Part shown: piece by piece, positions 56,149-64,000 of the stretch | Numbering within the stretch: position 1 is the first letter of the stretch | How the letters are laid out: each line of letters starts with the position of its first letter | Source: Albidovulum aestuarii | Lineage (GTDB): Bacteria > Pseudomonadota > Alphaproteobacteria > Rhodobacterales > Rhodobacteraceae | Reading direction: 5' to 3' | DNA length: 64,000 nucleotides | NCBI RefSeq assembly: GCF_029961185.1 | Contig: NZ_JASBQQ010000001.1 | Coordinates: 62,001 to 126,000, forward strand | The notes under the pieces: model-generated | What the model was told of the DNA's origin: nothing | Database searches by the model: none | Seen by the model: the letters and a program-made list of their open reading frames with translations, nothing else | Program-made: the position numbers and the translations under genes

Positions 56149-57147
56149 ATGCTGAACTCCCTCCAGGAAATGTTGGCCGGGGCGAATATCTCGCCGCAGA
56201 CGCTCGTCGTCCTTGGTGTCGGGTTTGGCGCGATGCTCATCGTCTTCGGCTTGTCTGGGACATTGGCGGGCAAAGATCCTGTTCTGAAGCGTATGGAGGA
56301 TCAACGCAGGAAGCGCGGTGCCTCGGCAGATATGGGCATTCTGCGGCAAACCAGTTCCGATCCGAAGGGACTGATGAAGTCGCTGATCCCCGTGGACCGG
56401 CACGAACGCAGCGAGATCCAGCGGCAACTCGCGCTCGCGGGATTCAACTCGGCTCATTCCGTGCGCAATTTTTATCTCATGCGCTTGTTTTTGGGCTTCA
56501 TTCTACCAGCAGCCTTTCTGGCAATGGTCTGGTCCGCACAAACCGGCCTTGCGATTCTGCCGATAGGAATAGATGCGAAATTCGGCGGTATGAGTCAGAC
56601 CCGGATCATGCAGGTTCTGGCCCTTTTGGTAGCACTTGGTTTCTTTGGCCCGGCCTACTGGATGCGCTCGCGTGCGGAAGAACGCCGTCGCGCAATCGAC
56701 GAAAGCTTTCCCAACGCGCTCGACCTTATTCAGATCTCGGTCGAGGCCGGATTGGGATTCGACGCAGCCATGGTGCGTGTCGGGAACGAATTGTCGGCCG
56801 CTGCCCCGGCTATTTCAGAGGAGTTTCTGACGGCCCAGCGGGAGATCCAGGCCGGGCGCAGCCGCGAGGCCGCACTTTATGACATGGCCGCCCGCACCGG
56901 CGTCGAGGAAGTTCAGGCATTCGCCAGCGTTGTCCTGCAGTCCATGCAGTTCGGCAGTTCCATCTCGGAGACTCTGATCACCTATGCCAGTGAGATGCGC
57001 CGCAACCGCGAACTCCGCGCTCAAGAGCAGGCTAACAAGTTGCCTGTCAAAATGTCCGGCGTTATGGCATCCCTAATGCTGCCCGCACTTCTCATCCTTG
57101 TTCTGGGGCCGACCATTCTCCGTTTCATTGAAGTATTCTCAAAGTAG
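56149..57147 (+). CDS. tadC: Type II secretion F-family platform protein TadC
   Basis: A 332-residue partner of TadB: N-terminal segment LVVLGVGFGAMLIVF, F domain PNALDLIQISVEAGLGFDAAM and MPALL-type C-terminal helices (LMLPALLILVLGPTIL). RBS GAGGAAACGG just before ATG. Last gene of the packed tad run before a 336-bp gap. Confidence 0.92.
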   Translation: MLNSLQEMLAGANISPQTLVVLGVGFGAMLIVFGLSGTLAGKDPVLKRMEDQRRKRGASADMGILRQTSSDPKGLMKSLIPVDRHERSEIQRQLALAGFNSAHSVRNFYLMRLFLGFILPAAFLAMVWSAQTGLAILPIGIDAKFGGMSQTRIMQVLALLVALGFFGPAYWMRSRAEERRRAIDESFPNALDLIQISVEAGLGFDAAMVRVGNELSAAAPAISEEFLTAQREIQAGRSREAALYDMAARTGVEEVQAFASVVLQSMQFGSSISETLITYASEMRRNRELRAQEQANKLPVKMSGVMASLMLPALLILVLGPTILRFIEVFSK

Positions 57148-57483
57148 CAATATTAACGCTGCATGAACGACTTATTAATGCTGAGTTAATATTCATTTTA
57201 AAAGAACGACTCGTCAATTAGCACTAAAAGCAACAATGATGCTGTTGTGCGCGAATCTCTACCTCCAAATCACCCCCTTCATCACCCGGAAGTTGTATTC
57301 TTCGGTTATTTGGAGGGGGGTGGATTCAAAAAGTTGACTCAATTCCGATACCCATGAAAACTTACTGGTAGAGAAGGGATGCGGGGGCAAATTTCCCGAC
57401 ATCGGAAAATTTTATTCTGCTCTTTCCAGCAGCACGGATTTCTATCCGTCGGCGAGGAATTAGTGACGTCTTCTGGAGGGAAG
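57148..57483. promoter_or_regulatory. 336-bp AT-rich region between tadC and the LuxR gene
   Basis: No gene seen. Contains the 9-bp inverted repeat CCTCCAAAT (57262-57270) / ATTTGGAGG (57308-57316) and a candidate -35 TTGACT (57334-57339) with a weak AAAACT 17 bp later. Base composition is much lower in GC than the flanks. Probably the promoter region of the regulator, possibly a self-binding site. Confidence 0.45.
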
Positions 57484-58347
57484 ATGACGAGTAATTTGGT
57501 ACAAAGCGGCAAGATCGCGACGACTGCGCCCGGTTCGTTTGAAACCGGTATTATTGAAGCAATGGCTGAATGGTGCGACGCACTTCACGGCGGAGTGGGT
57601 CTGGAAGACGCGTTTGCGCATCTCGCAGCAGGCTTCGGTGCAGAGGCGGGACTACTTGTCCGAACCAATCTGACTGATTTCCGGCCGATGCGGATTGCCG
57701 CATGGGACCGGCGTAGCGCAAGCACAAGCGCGCCTTTGACGTCCTCTTTTGCTGACGGTTTCTTCGGCCGTCCGCTTGCCCGGCCGCGCCCTGCCTCGAT
57801 CTGGCTCGCCTCGACGCATGAAGACGATGGCGACAACACTCCGGATCCAGCACTGGTGAACTGGCAGTGTCGGCGCGGACTGACCGAATTTGCGACGCTG
57901 GTCCTGACCGGCGGTCCTCCGATCCGCGATCATATTGAGTTGCACTTTACCAATCCGGTGCCGAGCCCGGTTCATGCTGCCTTTGCCGCGGTAATGCCAA
58001 CCATGGCGCGCACCTGGGCCAGCCGGCAGGTCGGTCTTGTTGCCCGCACCGTGACCAATCCCCGCACTCCCCGCGATGCCGGGCACAATGGGCCAGTCAC
58101 CGGAGCGGTCCTCGGCATCGCCAATCCGGCGCGTCTCAGCCGTGCGGAGTTCCGTGTCTGCCTTTTGCTCAGCCGCGGCAGGTCGGTCCTCGGAGTTGCC
58201 GAGGAGCTTGCGGTCTCGGAATCCACTGTTCGCTCCCACCTGCGCAGCATTTACGCTAAGACCGAAACCTCGAACCTTGCGGAACTGGTGTTCAGACTGC
58301 TGGCCACCGCGCCCGGTGACGATCTTCCAGACAGAAGCTGTGCGTGA
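57484..58347 (+). CDS. LuxR-type transcriptional regulator of the tad locus
   Basis: A 287-residue regulator with a sensing-type N-terminal region of unassigned fold and a C-terminal LuxR helix-turn-helix (about 220-275): RGRSVLGVAEELAVSESTV, SHLRSIYAKTETSNLAEL. ATG 57484 is preferred with GGAGGGAAG upstream; the frame is open 35 codons earlier but lacks an RBS. Lies between tadC and cpaA, so it likely controls pilus expression. Confidence 0.8.
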   Translation: MTSNLVQSGKIATTAPGSFETGIIEAMAEWCDALHGGVGLEDAFAHLAAGFGAEAGLLVRTNLTDFRPMRIAAWDRRSASTSAPLTSSFADGFFGRPLARPRPASIWLASTHEDDGDNTPDPALVNWQCRRGLTEFATLVLTGGPPIRDHIELHFTNPVPSPVHAAFAAVMPTMARTWASRQVGLVARTVTNPRTPRDAGHNGPVTGAVLGIANPARLSRAEFRVCLLLSRGRSVLGVAEELAVSESTVRSHLRSIYAKTETSNLAELVFRLLATAPGDDLPDRSCA

Positions 58348-58359
58348 AGGAGGGGCGAG

Positions 58360-58842
58360 ATGAGTCTGTTACCATTGTTTATTCTTTCGCCGCTTCTCAT
58401 GGCGGTTGTCTGGTTCGATATGCGTTACATGCGAATCCCGAACTGGTTCAGCCTTCTGGCGATCGGCTTTTTTGTTTCGGTCGCGGTAATCTTTCAACCC
58501 GCTGACCTTTGGCTTCGCGTTCTGGTCGCCGCTTCGGTCTTCGGGATCGGATTCGCCGGATACTGCTTCAGACTATGGGGCGGCGGCGACGTAAAGTTCC
58601 TGTCCGCGCTGATGTTGTTCATCCCGTTCACGACCCTGACGATCTTCGGCTATGTTTTTTCGACGGCGCTCCTGTTGGGTATTGCACTCGTACTCGGACT
58701 GCGGCGGGTACCGACCGTTGCCGGCCATGATTGGAAGGCGATTTCCGGCAGCAACAAGTTTCCGATGGGACTGTCCATCGGCATGGCCGGGCTGGCGCAT
58801 CCGCTGATCGTTATGCTTCTCGACGCGCCGCTGCCGGGCTAG
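58360..58842 (+). CDS. cpaA: Prepilin peptidase CpaA (A24)
   Basis: A 160-residue membrane aspartyl protease that removes the Flp leader. Six hydrophobic segments; first catalytic Asp in VVWFDMRYMRIPNW and the second in WGGGDVKFLSAL (GxGD). 12 bp after the regulator stop. Its last 4 bp overlap the convergent DUF302 gene. Confidence 0.92.
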   Translation: MSLLPLFILSPLLMAVVWFDMRYMRIPNWFSLLAIGFFVSVAVIFQPADLWLRVLVAASVFGIGFAGYCFRLWGGGDVKFLSALMLFIPFTTLTIFGYVFSTALLLGIALVLGLRRVPTVAGHDWKAISGSNKFPMGLSIGMAGLAHPLIVMLLDAPLPG

Positions 58843-59276
58843 CTTCCCGCAGCTTCCCGCGCGATGGAATCGAGAAGCGCCTCGACCTCCTCCATCGGGC
58901 CATCCGGCAGATTGCGGTAACCTATCTGAACCTCGCCCGCCTTGTCGGTGACGAATATCCCGTAAGGGCAGTGCGCAATGTTCATCGGATCGGCCTCCAT
59001 TACCTTGCGCGACACGACCGCCGAGCAAAACAGGAACACGTCCGCCGCGTCGAAGATTTTCACGTCGCTGCCGACATCAGCACCGGTACGGTTCAGCATC
59101 TCGCCCACGTGGCTTCGGTAGTCGATCACCAGCCCCTGCCCCACGATGGCATTCTCGACCGCGAAAGCCGCGTCATCGAACGTCCCGTCGAAGGGATAGG
59201 TGGTGGCGTCCTGCGCCAGCGTGGCACCTGATCCAAGACCCAAGGCCACAATCGCCGCAAATCCGAATTTCGTCAT
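58839..59276 (-). CDS. DUF302 domain protein next to the sox cluster
   Basis: A 145-residue exported protein (signal ending GSGATLAQ). DUF302 core: TFDDAAFAVENAIVGQGLVID, YRSHVGEML and DVFLFCSAVVSRKVMEADP with the family Cys. DUF302 members are frequent in sulfur-oxidising bacteria; role unknown. Last gene on the minus strand of the sox run. Confidence 0.82.
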   Translation of the reverse strand: MTKFGFAAIVALGLGSGATLAQDATTYPFDGTFDDAAFAVENAIVGQGLVIDYRSHVGEMLNRTGADVGSDVKIFDAADVFLFCSAVVSRKVMEADPMNIAHCPYGIFVTDKAGEVQIGYRNLPDGPMEEVEALLDSIAREAAGS

Positions 59277-59335
59277 GATGGACCCTCCTTTGCTAACATG
59301 CTCCGTCGCACGACGGCGGCCTTGCCGCGCCGCGG

Positions 59336-60238
59336 TCAGACCTCTTCCGTAAACCGGTAACCGGTATCGGTCTTCTCGGCCCGGCCGATACCGCCCCCCG
59401 GCAGATGATACCCTGAGATGATGAAGCCGTCTGCCGCAAGCCGGTCTAGAAGTGCGACACGCGTCTCGGCGGCCAGCGCTGTATCCTGATCGGAGCCCGA
59501 CAGCCAGTCCGGCCGTTCGAACGCGACGTGATGGTTGGCGATGCAGTCGCCAAGCACCATCACGGGCGTCTGACCCGCAATCTCGAACGCCATGTGCCCC
59601 GGCGTATGGCCGGGTGTCAGCCGCGCGGCGATACCGGACAGCGGTTCCTCCCCGTCCACCAAAAGCCGCACACTGTCGGCGATGGCGCCAAGCCGCCGTG
59701 CCGCGCCGACCGCGAAGGTCGTCCGGGCCTCTCCGATGGTCGATACCGTGTCGGGATCGGTCCAGTAGGCGAACTCAGCCTCTCCGATCATGTATTCGGC
59801 ATTGGCAAAGACCGGTTCGTCAAACTCGTCGAGAAGCCCCCAGATATGGTCGGGATGGGCGTGGGTGAAAAGCACATGCGTCACCTCATCCGGCGTCAGG
59901 TCCATCGCCTCCATCGCCTCGGAAAGCTTGCCGGCAGAAGCCTGAAAATCCGGCCCTGCCCCGACGTCGAACAGCACGGTGTTGGTGCCGTCGCGAAGAA
60001 GCGTGACGTTGCAGGGCGGCGTGACCTGATCGGCCGGAACGCCGTACCTGCCGAGGATCACCTTCAGCTCGTCCTGCGGCATGTCGCCGAACAGGAAGTT
60101 GCCCGGCAGCATGAGGTTGCCGTCCGACAGTGTGTCGATCCGGATGTCGCCGATGCTCAGCGTATTCGCGGCCCAGACCCGGAGCGGGGCAAATGGCGCG
60201 GCGGCTGCGGCAGTCAGAAGGGTGCGTCGGGTGAGCAT
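59336..60238 (-). CDS. MBL-fold metallohydrolase downstream of soxF (SoxG/SoxH-like)
   Basis: A 300-residue exported metallo-beta-lactamase-fold enzyme. Signal with a twin Arg (LTRRTLLTAAAAAPF). Metal motifs: FTHAHPDHIWGL, GHTPGHMAFE, LGDCIANHH and a late GYHLPG. Position after soxF matches soxG/soxH of Paracoccus, whose products are MBL hydrolases of uncertain role in thiosulfate oxidation. Named by fold and context. Confidence 0.8.
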   Translation of the reverse strand: MLTRRTLLTAAAAAPFAPLRVWAANTLSIGDIRIDTLSDGNLMLPGNFLFGDMPQDELKVILGRYGVPADQVTPPCNVTLLRDGTNTVLFDVGAGPDFQASAGKLSEAMEAMDLTPDEVTHVLFTHAHPDHIWGLLDEFDEPVFANAEYMIGEAEFAYWTDPDTVSTIGEARTTFAVGAARRLGAIADSVRLLVDGEEPLSGIAARLTPGHTPGHMAFEIAGQTPVMVLGDCIANHHVAFERPDWLSGSDQDTALAAETRVALLDRLAADGFIISGYHLPGGGIGRAEKTDTGYRFTEEV

Positions 60239-60301
60239 TGAATGCCTTTCGAGGTGGGATGCGGGGCCCCATCAGAGGGGCCACCGCCGGTTGTCGTCAA
60301 G

Positions 60302-61567
60302 TTAGCCAAAGATGTCGGCGGTGATCCCCGCATACCAGCCGAGACTTTCCTCATAGGTCGCCTTGCGCAGGTCGGCATCCTCACCCGTCTGGCTGACAAA
60401 ACTATCGACGGAAGCGATCTTTTCATCCGTCGCCTCATACGAGGCGCCGACCTTGACCCCGTCGTCGGTCTCGATCAACGACCAGCAGGTGTTGGAATAC
60501 TTGGCCGGGAAGGCCTTCGATCCCGTGAGTTCCGAGCGGATGTTCATCGCCGCGACCTTGGCCTGGCTGTTGGCCGAGAAGCCCGACTTCGGCATATCCC
60601 CCTGCGCCGAGGCGTCGCCCATCACATAGACATTGGGATCGGCATGCGTCGCCATCGAATGCGGGTTCACGGGGGCCCAACCCTTGTCGTCGGTCACGCC
60701 CGCGGCCGCTGCAATTTCCCCCGCCCTTTGCGCCGGGATGACGTTGCACACATCGACCTTCTCGACCTCGCCGTCGATCACGACTTCCATCGTGTCGGGC
60801 CGCACCTCAACATTCGTCGCACCGAAATCCGGCCCGATCCGCTCGATCATGCCCGAATAATGCTTCTGCCAACCCTCTTCGAAGAGCCCCTGTTTTGAGA
60901 ACTTCTCCTTCGGGTCGACCAGCAGGATCTTGGCGGTCGGGTTACGCTCTTTCAGAACATGGGCGACCATGCTGATCCGCTCGTAGGGACCGGGCGGGCA
61001 GCGGTAGGGATTGGGCGGTGCGATCATGCAGAAGGTGCCGCCTTCCGGCATCGCCTCCACCTGCGCTTTCAGCAGCTGCGTCTGGGGTCCGGCCTTGTAG
61101 GCATGGGGCATGATCTCGGCCTTCGAAAGATCCCAGCCGGGAACCGAGCCGTCGACGAAGTCGATACCCGGGGCGATCACCAGCCGGTCGTAGGACAATG
61201 TCTCGCCCCCTGCCAGCGTGACCGTCATCGCGTTGCGGTCGACGCCTGCGGCCATATCGCGGGCATGGGTGATGCCGTAGTCGCCGGTCAGCTTATCATA
61301 GCGGTGCGCGAGACTTTCGAAATCGCGGAAGCCGCCGATATAAAGGTTGGAGAAGAAGCAGGTGTAATAGACCTCGGCCGGTTCGACGAGCGTTACGTCG
61401 ATGGCGCCGTCGCTATCCTTGGCGATGTAGCGCGCGCAGGTCGCCCCGCCAGCGCCGCCACCGATGACAACGACGCGCGGTTTGGTCTGGCCAAGCACGG
61501 CCGGCGCCGCGAGCACCGCCCCCGAGGCCGCAAGCGTTCCGATGAATCCGCGTCTGTTCAAAATCAT
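60302..61567 (-). CDS. soxF: Sulfide dehydrogenase flavoprotein SoxF (flavocytochrome c type)
   Basis: A 421-residue FAD protein oxidising sulfide, with SoxE as the cytochrome partner. Tat signal MILNRRGFIGTLAASGA; FAD motif VVVIGGGAGGATCARY; the redox cysteines lie in YYTCFFSNLY and the later NTCWSLIE. The C-terminal flavin-binding segment LGWYAGITADIFG closes the chain. 15 bp downstream of soxE. Confidence 0.92.
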   Translation of the reverse strand: MILNRRGFIGTLAASGAVLAAPAVLGQTKPRVVVIGGGAGGATCARYIAKDSDGAIDVTLVEPAEVYYTCFFSNLYIGGFRDFESLAHRYDKLTGDYGITHARDMAAGVDRNAMTVTLAGGETLSYDRLVIAPGIDFVDGSVPGWDLSKAEIMPHAYKAGPQTQLLKAQVEAMPEGGTFCMIAPPNPYRCPPGPYERISMVAHVLKERNPTAKILLVDPKEKFSKQGLFEEGWQKHYSGMIERIGPDFGATNVEVRPDTMEVVIDGEVEKVDVCNVIPAQRAGEIAAAAGVTDDKGWAPVNPHSMATHADPNVYVMGDASAQGDMPKSGFSANSQAKVAAMNIRSELTGSKAFPAKYSNTCWSLIETDDGVKVGASYEATDEKIASVDSFVSQTGEDADLRKATYEESLGWYAGITADIFG

Positions 61568-61582
61568 GTCTTCTTCCTCCCT

Positions 61583-62302
61583 TTATTCCTCCAAAGTTCC
61601 GAAATAGGCGGCGAGCGCCGCGATCTCCTCCTCCGTCAAACGACCGGCCATCATCTGCATGACGGGGTGTGGTCTTAACTTTTGCTTGTAAGCATGCATA
61701 GCTAATACAAAATCTTCTTCTGGCCAGAGTGTGATCGCGGGGATACCCTCATCCGCGCCACTCGCCTGATGGCAGGTCTGGCATTCGCTTGCGAGGTATT
61801 CACCGAATTCCGGATCGCCCTTAAGCGCCAATACTTCCGGCGGCAGTTCTGGCAGGGTGCGGCGCGCGGTTGGCTCAGCCTCGGGAATGTCCCGGGGCTT
61901 GTCAGAAAAGTCGCGCAGGAAAGCCAGAAGGTCGGCGCGTTTGCCCGCATCCTTCAGCCCACGATAGGACATCCGCGTGCCAGATGCGAAGGTGCGCGGG
62001 TTTTCGATATAGGCATCCAGCGTTTCCAGCGTCCAGATCAGCCCGTCGCGCCCGGCACGCTCCAAACTGCGGGAATAGGGGAACGCCTCGATACTCGCCG
62101 CCTTTCGCCCGAAGATACCGTTCAGCTTTGGCCCGATCGCATCCTTCGCTTCGGGTCCGATCTGGTGGCAACCGGAACACTCGCCCCAAATCTCTGCACC
62201 CTTCCCGGCATCGCCGATCTCGGACGCAGACACCTGGGAACCGCCCCACGCCACCAGAAGCGCGAGGCCGAGGGCGAGGTGAATGTCCCCCCGCCCCGCC
62301 AT
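61583..62302 (-). CDS. soxE: Diheme cytochrome c SoxE
   Basis: A 239-residue periplasmic cytochrome with a signal peptide (LALGLALLVAWGGSQVSA) and two c-type heme sites, CSGCH at 42-46 and CQTCH at 174-178. It accepts electrons from SoxF. The ATG at 62302 follows the soxD stop by 2 bp; a GTG at 62305 overlapping that stop is a possible alternative. The order soxD-soxE-soxF is conserved. Confidence 0.92.
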   Translation of the reverse strand: MAGRGDIHLALGLALLVAWGGSQVSASEIGDAGKGAEIWGECSGCHQIGPEAKDAIGPKLNGIFGRKAASIEAFPYSRSLERAGRDGLIWTLETLDAYIENPRTFASGTRMSYRGLKDAGKRADLLAFLRDFSDKPRDIPEAEPTARRTLPELPPEVLALKGDPEFGEYLASECQTCHQASGADEGIPAITLWPEEDFVLAMHAYKQKLRPHPVMQMMAGRLTEEEIAALAAYFGTLEE

Positions 62303-62304
62303 CA

Positions 62305-63384
62305 CTATCCGCCGAACGTGCCGAGATACGCGATCACGGCGTCGATTTCTTCAGCCTTTTTCAGACCCGCAAAGGACATCTTGGTACCCTTCATGTAGCC
62401 CTTCGGGTTGGCGAGGAATTCGGCCAGAGCCTCATGGCTCCAGACCAGCCCGCCCTCGGCCGCTGCCTGCATCGGTTTGGAGTATTTGAACCCGTCCACG
62501 GCGCCGGCGGCCTTTCCGACAATGCCGTTCAGTATCGGGCCGGTAGCATTCTTGGCCCCGTCACCGACCTTGTGGCACGCCTTGCACTTCTTGAAGACTT
62601 TCTCGCCCGCCTCAACCAGCGCCGGATCGGCGGCGGCGGTTTCCACGGCAGGCGCCTCCTCGGCAGCCTCGGCCGCAGGTTCCTCGGCCGGGGCCGCAAC
62701 GTCACCCGCTGCCGCGAGTGTCAGGGGCGGCAGGGTTCCGGCGGGCTTGCCGTCCGGGTCCTCGGGCGTGACGTTCAGATCGACGGCGCGTTTCGTGACC
62801 TTCAGGTCGCCCGCGCAATCCGCCATGCAGGGTTCACCCATGAAGAGCGGGTATTCCGCCTCTGCCCTGTCGTCGGGCCGGAAACCGCCCTCATTCGGCA
62901 GCCTGATCTCGCTGAAATTCTCCTTCGACAGGACAAAGTCGTCTTCAACCAGCCCGTTGGAATAGAGAATGAACGCCGTGATGGCATAGGCCTCATCCGG
63001 CGTGACGGTTTGGGCCGCGCCAAAGGGCATCGAGCGGTGGATGTAATCCCATACGGTCGAGAGATAGGGCCAGTAGGAGCCAACCGTCTTGACCGGGCGG
63101 CGGTTGGTGAGGCTGTTCTGCCCGCCTGCCAGAACCGGCCAGTTGTCGATCCCCTCGGCAAAGTCGCCGTGGCAGGAGGCGCATTTCTCGGCAAAGACCT
63201 CATCGCCGGTGAAGACATCGCCCGAGCCTTCCGGCAGGCCGGTGCCGTCGGGTAGGACCGCGACGTCCCATGCCGCAACTTCCTCCGGCAGCGCCGGGCG
63301 GCCGAGGCCGATCTTTTCGGCCAGGACCGGGGTCGCGGCCGTGAGCGCGACGGTGCAGGCGAGGAGCTTAAGCGATTTCGACAT
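62305..63384 (-). CDS. soxD: Sulfane dehydrogenase diheme cytochrome subunit SoxD
   Basis: A 359-residue periplasmic cytochrome that partners SoxC and lets thiosulfate be oxidised fully to sulfate. Signal peptide ending TPVLA; heme sites CASCH (68-72) and CKACH (267-271), with a Pro/Ala/Glu linker of about 30 residues before the second. Presence of soxCD predicts no sulfur globule build-up. Overlaps soxC by 17 bp. Confidence 0.94.
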   Translation of the reverse strand: MSKSLKLLACTVALTAATPVLAEKIGLGRPALPEEVAAWDVAVLPDGTGLPEGSGDVFTGDEVFAEKCASCHGDFAEGIDNWPVLAGGQNSLTNRRPVKTVGSYWPYLSTVWDYIHRSMPFGAAQTVTPDEAYAITAFILYSNGLVEDDFVLSKENFSEIRLPNEGGFRPDDRAEAEYPLFMGEPCMADCAGDLKVTKRAVDLNVTPEDPDGKPAGTLPPLTLAAAGDVAAPAEEPAAEAAEEAPAVETAAADPALVEAGEKVFKKCKACHKVGDGAKNATGPILNGIVGKAAGAVDGFKYSKPMQAAAEGGLVWSHEALAEFLANPKGYMKGTKMSFAGLKKAEEIDAVIAYLGTFGG

Positions 63385-64000
63385 TCTCGACCTCCCCGTC
63401 GGCGCGGACCCACCAAGTCTGGATGGAATTGTTGTGATAGACGTTGTTCAGGCCCCGGATTTCGCGAAGCTGGTCCTTTGTCGGCTGGACATAGCCGGTT
63501 TCATCCATGGCGCGGGACTGCAGCAGCAGCTCCGACCCGTCCCAGTCGATATCCAGATGGAAACGCGTCAGCGCCTTCGGCTTCACGTCGCCCGATAGCC
63601 GCGCGGTCTGCCAGTTCTTGCCACCGTCAATCGACACATCGACGCGGTCGATCTTGCCGTGACCCGACCATGCCAACCCGGTGATGACCAGCGGCCCCTT
63701 GCCGTGGCGGATCGGCGCCTGCGGCGAGGGCGAGGTGATGACCGACTTCGCATCCATCACCCAGGTCCATTTCCGGGCTGATCCATCGGCCATCAGGTCG
63801 GTGTATTTCGAAGTTTCCTCGCGGCTTTCGACGGCCTGATCGTAGACCCCGATCCGGCGCAGCCACTTGACCCACATATTGCCCTCGAAGCCCGGCACAA
63901 CGAGGCGCACCGGATAGCCATGTTCCTTTCTCAACGCCTCACCATTGGCGAAGAAAGCGACAAGCACATCGTCCAGAGCCTTTTCCAGCGGCATGGATCG
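63368..64000 (-). CDS. soxC: Sulfane dehydrogenase SoxC, C-terminal half; 5' end beyond the window
   Basis: Open to base 64000 and clearly continuing outside; the visible 211 codons code for the dimerisation/immunoglobulin-like part of the molybdenum (sulfite-oxidase family) subunit. Motifs include [31 protein letters not shown], then [20 protein letters not shown] and a C-terminal [17 protein letters not shown]. The molybdenum ligand Cys lies upstream and is not seen. The internal Met at 63994 is not the start. Confidence 0.92.
   Translation of the reverse strand, partial: RSMPLEKALDDVLVAFFANGEALRKEHGYPVRLVVPGFEGNMWVKWLRRIGVYDQAVESREETSKYTDLMADGSARKWTWVMDAKSVITSPSPQAPIRHGKGPLVITGLAWSGHGKIDRVDVSIDGGKNWQTARLSGDVKPKALTRFHLDIDWDGSELLLQSRAMDETGYVQPTKDQLREIRGLNNVYHNNSIQTWWVRADGEVENVEIA

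Overview
This window looks like a chromosomal segment of an alphaproteobacterium of the family Rhodobacteraceae (roseobacter/Rhodobacter-Paracoccus type). The evidence is the high GC content, the gene orders glnB-glnA and lptF-lptG-lptD-surA-pdxA-rsmA, an FDH3-type formate dehydrogenase locus with DUF3305/DUF3306, a tad/flp pilus locus, and a thiosulfate-oxidising sox cluster. I saw no insertion sequence, prophage, CRISPR array or rRNA operon. One tRNA gene is present, tRNA-Gly(CCC).

Layout. 1-5.2 kb: partial nnr with an in-frame palindromic repeat and a lower-GC central segment, glnB-glnA, and holC-pepA on the opposite strand. 5.3-12.9 kb: the outer-membrane biogenesis operon lptF-lptG-lptD-surA-pdxA-rsmA. 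13.0-13.9 kb: a lower-GC insert with a lipoprotein resembling the heparin-lyase fold. 14.0-20.8 kb: housekeeping genes (DUF4167, prmC-prfA, DUF1499-speB, an M20 amidohydrolase, mazG). 20.9-32.3 kb: mixed accessory genes, namely a ferric iron-binding protein, a LysM-solute-binding fusion divergent from a nucleoside hydrolase, selO, an EEP-family phosphohydrolase, a DMT exporter, zntB, tRNA-Gly, a RidA homologue and a second ureohydrolase.

32.4-48.4 kb is the most coherent accessory system. A long minus-strand operon runs DUF3305, DUF3306, a TorD-type chaperone, a small Tat protein, formate dehydrogenase alpha, beta and gamma, a 41-residue membrane peptide, and a two-component pair. Its NtrC-family regulator lacks the GAFTGA loop needed to work with sigma-54. 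The divergent side encodes a 651-residue multi-cluster ferredoxin. Beyond it lie a c-type cytochrome with a shrunken oxyanion-binding-like N-terminus, DUF6494, an Mrp Fe-S carrier, a biotin-ligase-like protein without the catalytic lysine motif, and DUF6505. Two nearly identical dyads, 43 bp apart, sit in the 359-bp divergent control region. I read the whole as a periplasmic formate-oxidation module with its own maturation set and regulation.

48.7-58.8 kb: a tad/flp pilus locus (flp, cpaB, tadG-like, two tadE-like genes, cpaE, cpaF, tadB, tadC, a LuxR-type regulator, cpaA) without any outer-membrane secretin gene. 58.8-64.0 kb: a sox cluster read on the minus strand (soxC partial, soxD, soxE, soxF, an MBL-fold hydrolase, DUF302). 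With the formate dehydrogenase it points to mixotrophic use of reduced sulfur and C1 compounds.
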